From positions 1 through 64,000 of the forward strand of contig CALVFO010000027.1 in NCBI GenBank assembly GCA_944326855.1: a DNA stretch of 64,000 nt, given 5' to 3'. Source of the DNA: an uncultured Alistipes sp. (GTDB lineage: Bacteria; Bacteroidota; Bacteroidia; Bacteroidales; Rikenellaceae). The translations under genes were made by a program, and so were the position numbers. This document shows, piece after piece, positions 8,368-18,279 of this stretch. Within the stretch, counting starts at the first letter, position 1. Every line of letters starts with the position of its first letter. Below the pieces are notes generated by a model that ran no database searches, had not been told where the DNA came from, and saw only the letters and a list, made by a program, of their open reading frames with translations.

Positions 8368-9378
8368 ATGGCAGAAAAAGCACAGATCAATCCGGAGAAG
8401 CTCAAGGTGTTGGGCGCCGTGATGGATAAAATTGAGAAGGATTTCGGTAAGGGTGCCATCATGAAGATGAGTGCCAAGGCCGTGGAGTCGGTTCCGGTGA
8501 TCCCGACGGGGTCGATTACGTTGGATATGGCGCTGGGTATCGGCGGATATCCCAAAGGACGTATCATTGAAATTTATGGTCCGGAATCTTCGGGGAAAAC
8601 GACCCTGGCGATCCATGCCATTGCCGAAGCTCAAAAAGCCGGTGGGATTGCGGCCTTTATCGATGCCGAACACGCCTTTGACAGTACCTATGCTCAGAAA
8701 TTGGGCGTGGATGTGGACGAATTGCTCATTTCACAGCCCGATAACGGCGAACAGGCCTTGGAAATCGCCGATCATCTGATCCGTTCGAGCGCCATCGATA
8801 TCGTGGTGATCGATTCGGTGGCAGCCCTGACGCCCAAAGCAGAAATCGAAGGCGAGATGGGTGAATCGAAGATGGGGCTTCAGGCCCGGTTGATGTCGCA
8901 GGCATTGCGGAAACTGACGGCCAGCATCAGCAAGACCGGTACGGTGTGTATCTTCATCAACCAGTTGCGCGATAAGATCGGGGTGGTATACGGCAATCCG
9001 GAAACCACGACCGGTGGGAATGCCCTGAAGTTCTACGCCAGTGTGCGTATCGATATTCGCAAGGCCTCGGTGATCAAGGACGGCGAGGAACAGCTCGGCG
9101 CCCGGGCCAAGGTGAAAATCGTCAAAAATAAACTGGCGCCCCCGTTCCGTCGGGCCGAGTTCGATCTGATGTATGGCGAAGGCATTTCCAAGTTGGGTGA
9201 AATCATCGATTTGGGGGTGGACAACGGCATCATCAAAAAGAGCGGTTCGTGGTTCTCGTACGGAGACCGCAAACTGGGACAGGGTCGTGATGCCGTCAAG
9301 GAATTGCTCAAGTCGGATGAGGCGCTGATGGCCGAGATCGAAACCAAGGTTCGCGAAGCGTTGGCTTCGACTAAATAA
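8368..9378 (+). CDS. recA: recombinase RecA
   Basis: This 336-residue protein is a complete RecA. Walker [10 protein letters not shown] lies near residue 60, followed by the D-A-E-H-A-F-D segment and the loop 1 and loop 2 regions ([26 protein letters not shown]). RecA forms filaments on single-stranded DNA, carries out strand exchange and promotes LexA-type autocleavage. The ATG at 8368 gives the usual M-A-E-K start; 14 codons further upstream are open but overlap the preceding terminator. relA/spoT begins 20 nt downstream, so the two are probably cotranscribed. I see no obvious SOS operator upstream. Confidence 0.97.
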   Translation: MAEKAQINPEKLKVLGAVMDKIEKDFGKGAIMKMSAKAVESVPVIPTGSITLDMALGIGGYPKGRIIEIYGPESSGKTTLAIHAIAEAQKAGGIAAFIDAEHAFDSTYAQKLGVDVDELLISQPDNGEQALEIADHLIRSSAIDIVVIDSVAALTPKAEIEGEMGESKMGLQARLMSQALRKLTASISKTGTVCIFINQLRDKIGVVYGNPETTTGGNALKFYASVRIDIRKASVIKDGEEQLGARAKVKIVKNKLAPPFRRAEFDLMYGEGISKLGEIIDLGVDNGIIKKSGSWFSYGDRKLGQGRDAVKELLKSDEALMAEIETKVREALASTK

Positions 9379-9398
9379 TCGTTGTTAGAAGTCGTACG

Positions 9399-11624
9399 AT
9401 GGAATACAGTCCGCAAGATGAACGCATGATCGATGACGCTTTCGGCGTCTTGATGGAACATTGCCGGAAAATTTGCAAGAACGAGGAGGACGAAAATCTG
9501 ATTAAACGGGCGTTTTTTTTGGCTCGTGAGGCTCATCAGGGGGTTCGTCGTCGTTCCGGAGAGCCGTATATACTGCATCCGTTGGCGGTGGCCCTGATCG
9601 TGGTGGATGAAATCGGACTGGGGGTCAAATCGGTGGTGGCGGCCCTGTTGCATGATGTGGTCGAGGATACCGACTATACGGTCGAAGATATCGAAAACCT
9701 GTTCGGCCCCAAAATCGCCAACATGGTGGACGGTCTGACCAAAATGTCCGGGGTGTTCAAAACCGCGGCATCGGAACAGGCCGAAAATTTCCGGAAAATG
9801 TTGTTGACGCTTTCGGACGACGTGCGGGTGATTCTGATCAAGATCGCCGACCGCTTGCACAACATGCGTACGTTGGGCAGCATGCCGGTCAACAAGCAGA
9901 TGAAGATCACCAGCGAGACGATCTACCTGTTCGCTCCCCTGGCCTATCGTCTGGGGTTGTATCTGATCAAGAGCGAACTGGAAGACCTCACGTTGAAGTA
10001 TCGTTTCCCGGAAGAGTATCGGCAGATCGAAGAGAAAATCCAGGCGACCGAAGCCGATCGTGCGCGTTTCATCGAGCGATTCAATGCACCTATCATTCAA
10101 AAATTGCGGGACAACGGCATCGATTTCGAGATTGCGGGTCGGGTCAAGTCGGTCTATTCGATCTGGTCCAAAATGCAGCGCAAGAATATTCCGTTCGAAG
10201 AGGTGTACGATTTGTTCGCGATTCGGATTATCTTCCAACCTTCACCTCAGATTCCCGAAAAATCCCAATGCTGGCATATCTATTCGCTGGTGACCGATAT
10301 TTATAAACCCAAGCCCGACCGGATCCGCGACTGGGTGAATATTCCCAAGGCCAACGGTTATGAAGCGCTTCATTCGACGGTTATGGGTCCCGATGGAGTT
10401 TGGGTCGAGGTGCAGATCCGTTCCAGACGCATGGAAGAGATTGCCGAACGGGGATTTGCCGCCCATTGGAAATACAAGGCGGGGAACGACGGGCATGACG
10501 ACGGGGAGTTCGAACGTTGGATGCGTCAGGTGCGCGATGCCCTGAACAGCCCCACGGAGAATGCCGTGGAGTTTCTGGACAACTTCAAGTTGAACCTTTA
10601 TACCTCGGAAATCGTCGTTTTTACGCCGAAGGGGGAATCCCGAACTCTGCCGAACGGAGCGACGGCCCTGGATTTCGCGTACGACATTCACTCCAAGATC
10701 GGCAACAGTGCCATCGGAGCGAAGATCAACCATAAGATCGAATCCATTTTTACCCCGATTGCCAGCGGCGATCAGATCGAAATCATCACGTCGCAGAATG
10801 TCAAACCCAAAGCCGACTGGTTGGAGCACGTGGTAACGGCCAAGGCCAAACAGTCGATCAAGAGCTACCTGAAAAAGGATCAGCTCAACAGCATCAAGAC
10901 GGGGATGACGCTTTTCGAAGAGAAGATGAAGGAGTTCGGCATTATGCCCAGTGCCCGGGTATTCCGCAAATTGTTACCGGCCTACTCCTGTACGAATAAG
11001 GACCAGTTTTACAGTCAGTTGGGAGCCGGGATTATCAATTTGGACGGGGTGGAAAAGATCCTGCGGGAAAATTCAGCCAGCAAGATTTTGAAATTCTGGA
11101 CCCTGCAGTTGCCCAATCCGTTCAAGTTCCTGACCGGTGACGAGAAGAAACGGGCTCGTCAGAAACTGATCAATCAGGATCACGATGAGCAGGAACCCGA
11201 ATTTGTCATTGCACCGTGTTGTAATCCCATTCCGGGCGACGAAGTGGTGGGTTACATGAATCCCGAAACCGGGAAAATCGATGTCCATAAACGCAGTTGC
11301 AACGAACTGATCAAGTTGGCGACCCAGCACGGCAACAACCTGACGCCGGTGACTTGGGCCAGTCATAAGGCGATGTCTTATTTGTCGATTCTCGAAATTC
11401 GGGGGATCGATCGTATCGGCATTCTGATGGAACTTTCCCAGGTGATTACCGGGGAATTGGGAACCAACATCCGGGAGATGCATATTCAGAGCCACGACGG
11501 GATTTTCGAAGGGAAAATCAGCCTGTACGTCAAGGATACCAGGGACCTGAAGATGATTATGGAGAAGGTCAGCAAGATCAAGGGCGTGGAAAAGGTAAAT
11601 CGGGTTGAAAACAATAAAGAATAG
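9399..11624 (+). CDS. bifunctional (p)ppGpp synthetase/hydrolase RelA/SpoT
   Basis: This 741-residue Rel protein has the full domain series: an HD hydrolase domain with the H-D pair at 85-86 (L-L-H-D-V-V-E-D-T), a synthetase domain (R-V-K-S-V-Y-S-I-W-S-K-M near 230, Y-D-L-F-A-I-R-I-I-F), a TGS domain (V-F-T-P-K-G-E-S-R-T-L-P-N-G-A-T) and a C-terminal region with a conserved Cys motif and an ACT domain. It makes and degrades the stringent-response alarmone. Conserved residues in both the hydrolase and synthetase parts suggest both activities. It lies between recA and a small hypothetical gene with gaps of 20 and 8 nt, so a transcript recA-rel-hypothetical is likely. Confidence 0.95.
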   Translation: MEYSPQDERMIDDAFGVLMEHCRKICKNEEDENLIKRAFFLAREAHQGVRRRSGEPYILHPLAVALIVVDEIGLGVKSVVAALLHDVVEDTDYTVEDIENLFGPKIANMVDGLTKMSGVFKTAASEQAENFRKMLLTLSDDVRVILIKIADRLHNMRTLGSMPVNKQMKITSETIYLFAPLAYRLGLYLIKSELEDLTLKYRFPEEYRQIEEKIQATEADRARFIERFNAPIIQKLRDNGIDFEIAGRVKSVYSIWSKMQRKNIPFEEVYDLFAIRIIFQPSPQIPEKSQCWHIYSLVTDIYKPKPDRIRDWVNIPKANGYEALHSTVMGPDGVWVEVQIRSRRMEEIAERGFAAHWKYKAGNDGHDDGEFERWMRQVRDALNSPTENAVEFLDNFKLNLYTSEIVVFTPKGESRTLPNGATALDFAYDIHSKIGNSAIGAKINHKIESIFTPIASGDQIEIITSQNVKPKADWLEHVVTAKAKQSIKSYLKKDQLNSIKTGMTLFEEKMKEFGIMPSARVFRKLLPAYSCTNKDQFYSQLGAGIINLDGVEKILRENSASKILKFWTLQLPNPFKFLTGDEKKRARQKLINQDHDEQEPEFVIAPCCNPIPGDEVVGYMNPETGKIDVHKRSCNELIKLATQHGNNLTPVTWASHKAMSYLSILEIRGIDRIGILMELSQVITGELGTNIREMHIQSHDGIFEGKISLYVKDTRDLKMIMEKVSKIKGVEKVNRVENNKE

Positions 11625-11632
11625 CGGGAAGC

Positions 11633-12223
11633 ATGGAAGGTCTGTTACCGGTAATCATTGCGTTGGTTGTTTCGGCGATCATCAGCATGCGGCAGAAGAA
11701 GGCTTGGCAGGAAGAGGATCCTTCTTTTCCGCACGACGAGTCTCCGTGGGAGGATCTGATGCGGGAACTGCAGACCCAGACCCCGGACCCGTCGCAGCCT
11801 GCACCGACTCCCTCCCGGGATGCATCGTCGGCTTCGAAGCCGGCTGCTCCGGCAACACTGCCGACACGGCCGCTTCCGGAGGTACGTTCGTCGGACGATA
11901 CACCTCATGAGCCTATTTCCCAAGAACTCTTTTCGGCGGATTCCGAGGGGCCCGAAGGGAAGCCGGCAGCTCCTCGGGGACCGGTCTATGAGGCAGAGCC
12001 CAAGGTCGCCACGGGGCAACCGATTCGCTCCCGGGAAGGGACCGTAACGTCCATGACTCCGGACAAAACGGTGCAGATGCCCTCTCTGCAGCAGGTAGAG
12101 ACGGTCAAAGATCCCGCCATGGCTGCCCAAACAGACGAGCCCGATACACCGTTTGAATCGGGATTCGATCCTCGGATGGCGGTTTTGTACAGCGAGGTTT
12201 TCCGACCCAAATATCAGGATTGA
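11633..12223 (+). CDS. hypothetical protein with N-terminal membrane anchor
   Basis: This 196-residue protein starts with one hydrophobic helix (L-L-P-V-I-I-A-L-V-V-S-A-I-I-S), then a basic patch and a long Pro/Ser/Glu-rich region of low complexity, and ends in a short conserved-looking segment (M-A-V-L-Y-S-E-V-F-R-P-K-Y). I do not recognise a family. The layout suggests a protein anchored in the inner membrane with a disordered, cytoplasmic tail. It starts 8 nt after the rel stop and is almost certainly translated from the same message. Similar small anchored proteins follow rel or recA in other Bacteroidales, but I cannot name a role. The reading frame is real on grounds of codon use and spacing. 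Confidence 0.65.
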   Translation: MEGLLPVIIALVVSAIISMRQKKAWQEEDPSFPHDESPWEDLMRELQTQTPDPSQPAPTPSRDASSASKPAAPATLPTRPLPEVRSSDDTPHEPISQELFSADSEGPEGKPAAPRGPVYEAEPKVATGQPIRSREGTVTSMTPDKTVQMPSLQQVETVKDPAMAAQTDEPDTPFESGFDPRMAVLYSEVFRPKYQD

Positions 12224-12333
12224 TTTCTACGAAAAGACGTGTACGAACCTCTTCTGAAACGGGAAGCGGTGCCGCATACACGTAGGCTTCATACCCGGAG
12301 TACCCCTTTCTCGTACGTTTAAACAGACGGATC

Positions 12334-12855
12334 ATGGAACAGTATATTTTCAGACCGGCTCGAGAGACGGATCTTCCCCGCATTGGGGAGATCATGCGCC
12401 AGGCCAAAATGCTTATGGAGCGGGAAGGACGGCGCCAATGGGATGATACGTATCCTCTGCCCTGTCATATCGAGGAGGATATGCGCCGGGGATATGCATG
12501 GGTTTTGTCCCAAGACGAGATCGTCATGGCGTATGCCGCGGTTATTTTTGATGGAGAACCGGTCTATGCGCATATTCGGGGACGGTGGTTGAGTGAGGGA
12601 CCGTTCGTGGTCGTACATCGTTTGGCTGTGGCGGAAGACTGTCAAGGTCGTGGGGTGGCCACCCGTATGATGCGGGAAGTGGAGGCGATGAGCCAAGCGA
12701 AAGGAATACCCAGTTTTCGGGTCGATACCCATCTTGAAAATACCCGTATGCGCAGGGTATTGGAAAAATGCGGTTTTATTTATTGCGGAGAGGTCTTTTA
12801 TCCGCGGGGCTCCCGTATGGCGTATGAAAAACGGTTGGGGAAACCCGTCCCATAA
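12334..12855 (+). CDS. GNAT family N-acetyltransferase
   Basis: This 173-residue protein has the GNAT fold. Motif A is R-L-A-V-A-E-D-C-Q-G-R-G-V-A-T-R-M-M near residues 95-112, containing the acetyl-CoA pyrophosphate-binding Q-x-x-G-x-G/A pattern. Motif B follows (F-R-V-D-T-H-L-E-N-T-R-M-R-R-V-L-E-K-C-G-F). It transfers an acetyl group from acetyl-CoA to an unknown amine. The 110-bp gap before it has no recognised promoter. It is convergent with the O-methyltransferase gene at 12958, and no clear terminator was found in between. Confidence 0.85.
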   Translation: MEQYIFRPARETDLPRIGEIMRQAKMLMEREGRRQWDDTYPLPCHIEEDMRRGYAWVLSQDEIVMAYAAVIFDGEPVYAHIRGRWLSEGPFVVVHRLAVAEDCQGRGVATRMMREVEAMSQAKGIPSFRVDTHLENTRMRRVLEKCGFIYCGEVFYPRGSRMAYEKRLGKPVP

Positions 12856-12957
12856 AGAGGATGCCGATGCGTTGATGGATGATGGTGCCTTTTGAAGGGA
12901 AGCCGGGTGTCTCTGCTCTACCCTGCTGTCCTGATTTCCGATCGATCTGCCCCGAAT

Positions 12958-13596
12958 CTATTTAACCCGGATCAGATTCAGTCCGTCCCGGATGGGCAAA
13001 ATTACGTTTTCGACCCGGGGATCTTCTTTGACCAAACGATTGAATTCTTTGATGGCCTGTGAAAACCGGTCGTTCGCCGGAGTCTCCTGGATGACTTTCC
13101 CGTACCAGAGGATGTTGTCGGCCAGCAGGTAACTGCCCCGATGAGTGAGCGAATCCATGGCCATACGGTAATAGGCCGGATATTCCCGTTTGTCGCCGTC
13201 GATGAAGATCAGATCGAAAGTCATCCCCAGCGCCGGTGCGATATCCAGCGCCGACCCGATGTGCTGGATGATTCGTCCGGGGATGTTCTGTTCCGCCCTC
13301 CGGAAATATCCGGAGGCCAGTTCTTCGAGTTCGTCGTCGATTTCGATGGTGTGCACCACCCCACCCTCGTTCAGACCTTTCGCCATGCAAATGGCTGAAT
13401 ATCCGGTAAATGTGCCAATTTCAAGCACGCGTTGGGCCCCGATCATCCGAACGATCATTTCCAGCAGACGGCCTTGCAGATGCCCCGAAATCATGCGGGG
13501 TTGGATCATGCGCAGGTGTGTCTCCCGATCGAGTTCCTGCAACAGGGCGTCTTCCGGGTCGATGTGTTCCAGTATATAGCGTTCGAGAGCGTCCAT
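12958..13596 (-). CDS. class I SAM-dependent O-methyltransferase
   Basis: This 212-residue protein belongs to the O-methyltransferase family 3 (YrrM/CCoAOMT-like). SAM-binding motif I is V-L-E-I-G-T-F-T-G-Y-S-A near residues 57-68, an acidic residue closes strand 2 (T-I-E-I-D-D), and the metal-binding segment is I-F-I-D-G-D-K-R-E-Y. Some bacterial relatives methylate 5-hydroxyuridine in tRNA (TrmR), others small catechols; either is possible. Its ATG begins one base after the stop of the M16 peptidase gene, so the two are translationally close and cotranscribed, downstream of uvrA. Confidence 0.85.
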   Translation of the reverse strand: MDALERYILEHIDPEDALLQELDRETHLRMIQPRMISGHLQGRLLEMIVRMIGAQRVLEIGTFTGYSAICMAKGLNEGGVVHTIEIDDELEELASGYFRRAEQNIPGRIIQHIGSALDIAPALGMTFDLIFIDGDKREYPAYYRMAMDSLTHRGSYLLADNILWYGKVIQETPANDRFSQAIKEFNRLVKEDPRVENVILPIRDGLNLIRVK

Positions 13597-13597
13597 C

Positions 13598-14818
13598 TTA
13601 ACGGTAAATAAGGGTCGAAATGCCTTGTCCGTAGATTTCGCGGGCTACGTCGGTGAGCTCCTCCCGGGTAATTTCCAGAATCTTTTCGCGGAACGATTCC
13701 ATGCTGTCTATGTTGTTGTAATGCAAATAGCTGCGTGCCGCTCCCAGCATGTAGTTTTCGTTGCTTTCCATGGCGATGGTCATCTGTCCGAGGTACTGTT
13801 TCTTGGCCAGAGACAACAGCCGTTCGCTGGTATTCCCTTCCAGGATTTTCCCGATTTCCCGATTGATGATCTCGAGGCATTGCTCGACGTTTTCTTTGTC
13901 GGTTCCGAAATAGATGGAGGCGTATCCGGTGTTGCTCAGGGGCGTATAATTCGCCTCGATGGTATAGGAGAGTCCGTTTCGTTCGCGCACGGCAAGGTTC
14001 AGCAACGAATTGGCCGACGGGCCGCCCAACAGATTGGTCAACAGTCCGAGCGTGATACGTTTGTCATCCTGCAGGCTGTAGGCCCGATTCCCCAATACGC
14101 AATGGGCCTGATGATTGTTGCGGTTCATGAATTTGGTGAAAGGCATGTAGCGGGGCGGCACATCCCGGACAAATTGGCGGATATTGGTCGGAATGTCGGC
14201 GAAGTAGCGATCGCAAATTTCCTGAAAACGCTTGGGGGAATGGTTGCCGATCACCGAAAAGACCATTTGATCGGTGTTGTAGGTACGTTCGACGAAGGCG
14301 ATCAGGTCTTCCCGGGTGTATTTTATCAGGGATTTTTTGCTGCCCAGGATGTTATGTCCCAGCGAGCAGCCGGCAAAGATCAGATCTTCGTAATCGTCGT
14401 AGATGCGTTCCGTAGGAGCATCCTTGTAAGAGTTGATCTCATCGACGATGATTTCTTTCTCTTTGGCGATCTCTTTGGCCGGAAAAACAGAGTGAAAAAC
14501 GATATCCGACAGCAATTCGGCCGCTTTTCCCAGATCGCCTTTGAGCGTGGTGGTATGGATAACGGTCTCTTCCTTGGTGGTGTAGGCATTCAGTTCGCCC
14601 CCCAGGTTTTCCAGCCTGCAATTGATATGAAACGCTTTGCGGTGGTTCGTTCCCTTGAAAAAGGCGTGTTCGAGCAGATGGGCCAATCCATGTTGACCTT
14701 CCAACTCGTCCCGACTGCCGGTATTGACCGTCAGGGCACAATGCGTGACGGCCGAGCGTACCTGTTTGTGCAGGCAGCGGATGCCGTTGGGGAGTACGTA
14801 TCGTGTAAATTCTTCCAT
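13598..14818 (-). CDS. M16 family zinc metallopeptidase
   Basis: This 406-residue protein is a single pitrilysin-type peptidase. The inverted zinc motif H-x-x-E-H is at residues 47-51 (H-L-L-E-H), with the third ligand expected in the acidic segment around E-I-I-V-D-E-I-N-S-Y. The C-terminal half is the typical inactive M16 domain (G-G-P-S-A-N-S-L-L-N-L-A-V-R-E-R-N-G-L). There is no signal peptide, so it is probably cytosolic, like mitochondrial-processing-peptidase relatives of Bacteroidales; the substrate is unknown. It sits 41 bp after uvrA and one base before the O-methyltransferase. Confidence 0.9.
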   Translation of the reverse strand: MEEFTRYVLPNGIRCLHKQVRSAVTHCALTVNTGSRDELEGQHGLAHLLEHAFFKGTNHRKAFHINCRLENLGGELNAYTTKEETVIHTTTLKGDLGKAAELLSDIVFHSVFPAKEIAKEKEIIVDEINSYKDAPTERIYDDYEDLIFAGCSLGHNILGSKKSLIKYTREDLIAFVERTYNTDQMVFSVIGNHSPKRFQEICDRYFADIPTNIRQFVRDVPPRYMPFTKFMNRNNHQAHCVLGNRAYSLQDDKRITLGLLTNLLGGPSANSLLNLAVRERNGLSYTIEANYTPLSNTGYASIYFGTDKENVEQCLEIINREIGKILEGNTSERLLSLAKKQYLGQMTIAMESNENYMLGAARSYLHYNNIDSMESFREKILEITREELTDVAREIYGQGISTLIYR

Positions 14819-14859
14819 GGCGATGGTTCATAAGCGGAGGTTTTCCGCACGATGGTTGT

Positions 14860-17712
14860 TTATCGTTGGTATGGTAGCGATTGAGGTTCCCCGGGAGGGC
14901 GAATCCCCTCGTGTCGGGCCAGAAAACGTCCCGTATAACTGCGTTCGCAGTTCATCAGTTGGGCCGGCGTACCCTCGAACACGATTTCTCCGCCTGCGTC
15001 TCCGGCTTCGGGACCCAGATCGATCACCCAGTCGGCGCATTTGATGACGTTCATGTTGTGTTCGACGATCAGAATCGTATGTCCCTTGCTCAGCAGCGCA
15101 TCGAAAGAGCGTAACAGTTTTCGTATGTCGTGAAAGTGAAGACCGGTGGTCGGTTCGTCAAAAATGAACAGGATGGGCTCCGTGGCATTTTCCTTGATGA
15201 GGAACGACGCCAGTTTGACACGTTGGCTTTCCCCGCCCGACAGGGTCGAAGAGGATTGCCCCAGACGAATATAGCCCAGCCCTACATCCTGCAATGTTTT
15301 GAGCTTTTCGACGATTTTTTTGTTGATTGGATCCTCCTTCTGATGGGCTTTGAACAATTCGACGGCGGCATCGACGGTCATCTCCAGGATGTCGTAAATC
15401 GAATACCCGTGGTATTTGACCTCCAGTACCTCGTCTTTGAAGCGTTTGCCTCCGCAGGATTCACAGACCAGTTCCACATCGGCCATGAACTGCATGCCGA
15501 TTTTGATGACCCCCTCACCCTGACACTCTTCGCAGCGTCCGCCCGCGATGTTGAACGAGAAGGTCGAAGGTCCCATTCCGTTGTGTTTGGCGTAGGGTTG
15601 GTCGGCAAACAGTTTCCTGATGTCGTCATACGCCTTGATGTAGGTGACCGGGTTCGAGCGGGTCGATTTCCCGATGGGATTCTGGTCGATGATCTCGATG
15701 CCGCCGAGGCGGTGCAGATCCCCTTCCAGTCCGGCAAAGCTGCCCGGTTTGAGGCCGGTTTCGTAGAGTTCGCGCCGTACGGCCGGATAGAGAATGTCCC
15801 GAACCAGGGACGACTTGCCGCTTCCGCTGACTCCCGTCACACAGGTCATGACGCCTAAAGGAAATTTGACGTCGATCCCTTTGAGGTTATTTTCCCGGGC
15901 CCCCTTGATTTCGAGGTAGCTGTTCCATGGGCGGTAATGTTTCGGGGCCTCGATTTTCTCCTGCCCCGTGAGGTATTGGGCCGTGAGGCTGCGCCGGGCA
16001 TGAATCAGCTGGTCGATCGGACCGGCGAAGACCACCTCTCCCCCTTCGTATCCGGCTCGGGGACCGATGTCGATGATCGTGTCGGCGGCTCGGATGATCT
16101 CCTCTTCGTGTTCGACCACGATGACCGTATTTCCCAAATCCCGCAGCTTTTTGAGCACGCCGATCAGTCGGTTCGTGTCGCGGGGATGCAGTCCGATGCT
16201 GGGTTCGTCCAGAATGTAGAGCGATCCCACTAAGCTGCTGCCCAACGAGGTGGCCAGATTGATGCGCTGACTTTCCCCACCGGATAAGGTGGAGGAGAGC
16301 CGGTCGAGTGTCAGATAGCCCAACCCCACTTCGGAGAGATAGTCCAGACGGGAGGTAATTTCGGTCAATACACGGGCGGCGGTTTGCCGGTCCCGTTCGT
16401 CCAAGGTCAACTCCCCGAAAAATCGTTGCAGTTCGCTGACCGGCATGGCGACCAGTTCGGCGATATTTTTCCCGTCTATTTTGACATACAGGGCCTCTTT
16501 ACGCAGTCTTCCCCCTCCGCAATCCGGGCAGATTGTCTTCCCGGTGTAGCGCGAAAGCATCACCCGAAATTGAATTTTGTAACGTTCCGATTCCAGGTAG
16601 CGGAAAAAGTCGTTCAGCCCGTGGAAATAGCGATTCCCGGTCCATAGCAGGCTTTTTTCGGCCTTGGAGAGTTCATAGTACGGACGATGGATCGGAAAAT
16701 CGAACTTCGAGGCATTCATCACCAACTCGTTTTTCCAGGTCCGCATCGTTTCGCCCCGCCAGCAGGCGATGGCATCCTCATAGATACTTTTGGTCTTGTC
16801 GGGCACCACCAGATCTTCGTCGATGCCGGTCACCTTGCCGTATCCTTCGCAGCGGGGGCAGGCTCCGATCGGATTGTTGAAGCTGAACATGTGTTCGCTG
16901 GGGTGTTCGAAAGTAAGTCCGTCCCGTTCGAAGCGCGAAGAAAATTCCACAATCCGGTCTTCTCCTTCCGGCTGTTGAAGCACGACTTCGCAGAGACCGT
17001 CCGAAAGGTTGAAAGCCGTGCTGACCGAATCCCCCAATCGGCTGATCAACTCTTCGTCCCGGCCGGCGCGAGCGCGGTCGACCACGATCTTCAGGGTTTG
17101 AGGATTGTAGGAGTCGGCAGCCTGTACCGCATCTTCGATGAATTGCATCTGGCCCTGGGCATATATACGCTGGAAACCGTCCTTGGCCAGCAGGGTCAGT
17201 TTTTCGATCAACCCCTGTCCGGCATCGAGTCGCAACGGGGCGGTGACCAGCACCCGGGTCCCCGCTTCCAGGGAGGTAATGTAGTCGACTACGTCGCTGA
17301 CCGAATGAGCCTTGACCTCTTCGCCCGAAATCGGAGAATAGGTGCGCCCGATGCGGGCGAACAACAGTTTAAGGTAGTCGTAGATTTCGGTGGAAGTTCC
17401 TACGGTCGAACGAGGGTTGCGGGTGTTGACCTTTTGTTCGATGGCGATGGCCGGGGCGATACCGGTGATGAAGTCCACGTCGGGCTTGTTGATTTTGCCC
17501 AGAAACTGGCGGGCATAGGCCGAGAGGCTTTCCACGTAGCGTCGCTGACCTTCGGCAAAAATGGTGTCGAAAGCCAGGGTGGATTTACCCGATCCCGACA
17601 GCCCGGTGATGACCACCAGTTGGTTATGGGGAATTCTGACCTCGATGTTTTTGAGGTTGTGGACCCGCGCCCCCTTGACGTGTATTTCTTTGACTTCTTC
17701 GGTTGGTTTCAT
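14860..17712 (-). CDS. uvrA: excinuclease ABC subunit UvrA
   Basis: This 950-residue UvrA has two ABC ATPase halves. The first has Walker A G-L-S-G-S-G-K-S-T and signature L-S-G-G-E-S-Q-R-I; the second has G-V-S-G-S-G-K-S-S and L-S-G-G-E-S-Q-R-V. Zinc-finger cysteines are visible: C-P-R-C, C-P-D-C-G-G and the C-E-E-C-Q-G-E-G / C-E-S-C-G-G module. UvrA recognises bulky DNA lesions with UvrB in nucleotide excision repair. It lies after the pyrI terminator and heads a three-gene unit with the M16 peptidase and O-methyltransferase. No lexA-like site was recognised upstream. Confidence 0.97.
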   Translation of the reverse strand: MKPTEEVKEIHVKGARVHNLKNIEVRIPHNQLVVITGLSGSGKSTLAFDTIFAEGQRRYVESLSAYARQFLGKINKPDVDFITGIAPAIAIEQKVNTRNPRSTVGTSTEIYDYLKLLFARIGRTYSPISGEEVKAHSVSDVVDYITSLEAGTRVLVTAPLRLDAGQGLIEKLTLLAKDGFQRIYAQGQMQFIEDAVQAADSYNPQTLKIVVDRARAGRDEELISRLGDSVSTAFNLSDGLCEVVLQQPEGEDRIVEFSSRFERDGLTFEHPSEHMFSFNNPIGACPRCEGYGKVTGIDEDLVVPDKTKSIYEDAIACWRGETMRTWKNELVMNASKFDFPIHRPYYELSKAEKSLLWTGNRYFHGLNDFFRYLESERYKIQFRVMLSRYTGKTICPDCGGGRLRKEALYVKIDGKNIAELVAMPVSELQRFFGELTLDERDRQTAARVLTEITSRLDYLSEVGLGYLTLDRLSSTLSGGESQRINLATSLGSSLVGSLYILDEPSIGLHPRDTNRLIGVLKKLRDLGNTVIVVEHEEEIIRAADTIIDIGPRAGYEGGEVVFAGPIDQLIHARRSLTAQYLTGQEKIEAPKHYRPWNSYLEIKGARENNLKGIDVKFPLGVMTCVTGVSGSGKSSLVRDILYPAVRRELYETGLKPGSFAGLEGDLHRLGGIEIIDQNPIGKSTRSNPVTYIKAYDDIRKLFADQPYAKHNGMGPSTFSFNIAGGRCEECQGEGVIKIGMQFMADVELVCESCGGKRFKDEVLEVKYHGYSIYDILEMTVDAAVELFKAHQKEDPINKKIVEKLKTLQDVGLGYIRLGQSSSTLSGGESQRVKLASFLIKENATEPILFIFDEPTTGLHFHDIRKLLRSFDALLSKGHTILIVEHNMNVIKCADWVIDLGPEAGDAGGEIVFEGTPAQLMNCERSYTGRFLARHEGIRPPGEPQSLPYQR

Positions 17713-17740
17713 GGATTTTCAAGCATGCCGTTAGGAAACG

Positions 17741-17787
17741 GAAAAATCCGGCTCAGGATTGTGTGCAAGGCGATTCCTGTGCCGGAT
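17741..17787 (-). terminator. terminator of the dapB-to-pyrI transcript
   Basis: ATCCGGC/GCCGGAT plus GGA/TCC form a two-part stem. On the minus strand TTTTT follows. It separates pyrI from uvrA. Confidence 0.6.
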
Positions 17788-17809
17788 GGAGTCTCTGCCG
17801 CATCAGGGG

Positions 17810-18274
17810 CTATTTGACCAGCTTCATGTTGTCCTGATGGGTGGTCTTTTCGCAATATTTGCACACCAGCGAAATTTCGCCGTCCGTTTCCTGCACGGTG
17901 AACGAAGTCTTGACCGGTTCTACGTTGGTGATGCACTTGGGGTTGGCGCATTTGACGAACCCTTCGATGGTGCGGGGTACTTCGACCTGACGTTTTTCCA
18001 CCACCTTGAAGTCCCGGATGATGTTCACCGAGGCCATCGGGGCGAACAGGGCGATCCGGTTGATTTCGTCCTGCTGGCAAAAACGGTCGGTGATCTTGAT
18101 GATCGCTTTGGTCCCCATGCGTTTGCTTTCGAGGTTGTTCCCGAAGGTCATCCGATGGGTGTCATTTTCCAGCCCCAGCAGGTAGATGATCTTGAAAAGC
18201 GAGTCCGATGGCAGGTGGTCGATCACCGTGCCGTTCTCGATAGCTCTGACCTCAAATTTCTGTTCCATATTCAT
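17810..18274 (-). CDS. pyrI: aspartate carbamoyltransferase regulatory subunit
   Basis: This 154-residue protein is the PyrI chain. The N-terminal allosteric domain (V-R-A-I-E-N-G-T-V-I-D-H-L) binds nucleotides, and the C-terminal zinc domain has four Cys in C-A-N-P-K-C-I-T-N and C-K-Y-C. Together with PyrB it forms the CTP/ATP-regulated holoenzyme. It follows pyrB by five bases in the same operon, the arrangement seen in enterobacteria and Bacteroides. The four zinc ligands are intact, so allosteric control is expected to be functional. Confidence 0.96.
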   Translation of the reverse strand: MNMEQKFEVRAIENGTVIDHLPSDSLFKIIYLLGLENDTHRMTFGNNLESKRMGTKAIIKITDRFCQQDEINRIALFAPMASVNIIRDFKVVEKRQVEVPRTIEGFVKCANPKCITNVEPVKTSFTVQETDGEISLVCKYCEKTTHQDNMKLVK

Positions 18275-18279
18275 TGTTC

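Noticed and set aside
9033-10238. 401-codon frame antisense to recA and rel
   Set aside because: It mirrors two well-identified genes, is rich in His/Arg/Gln as shadow frames are, and matches no family.
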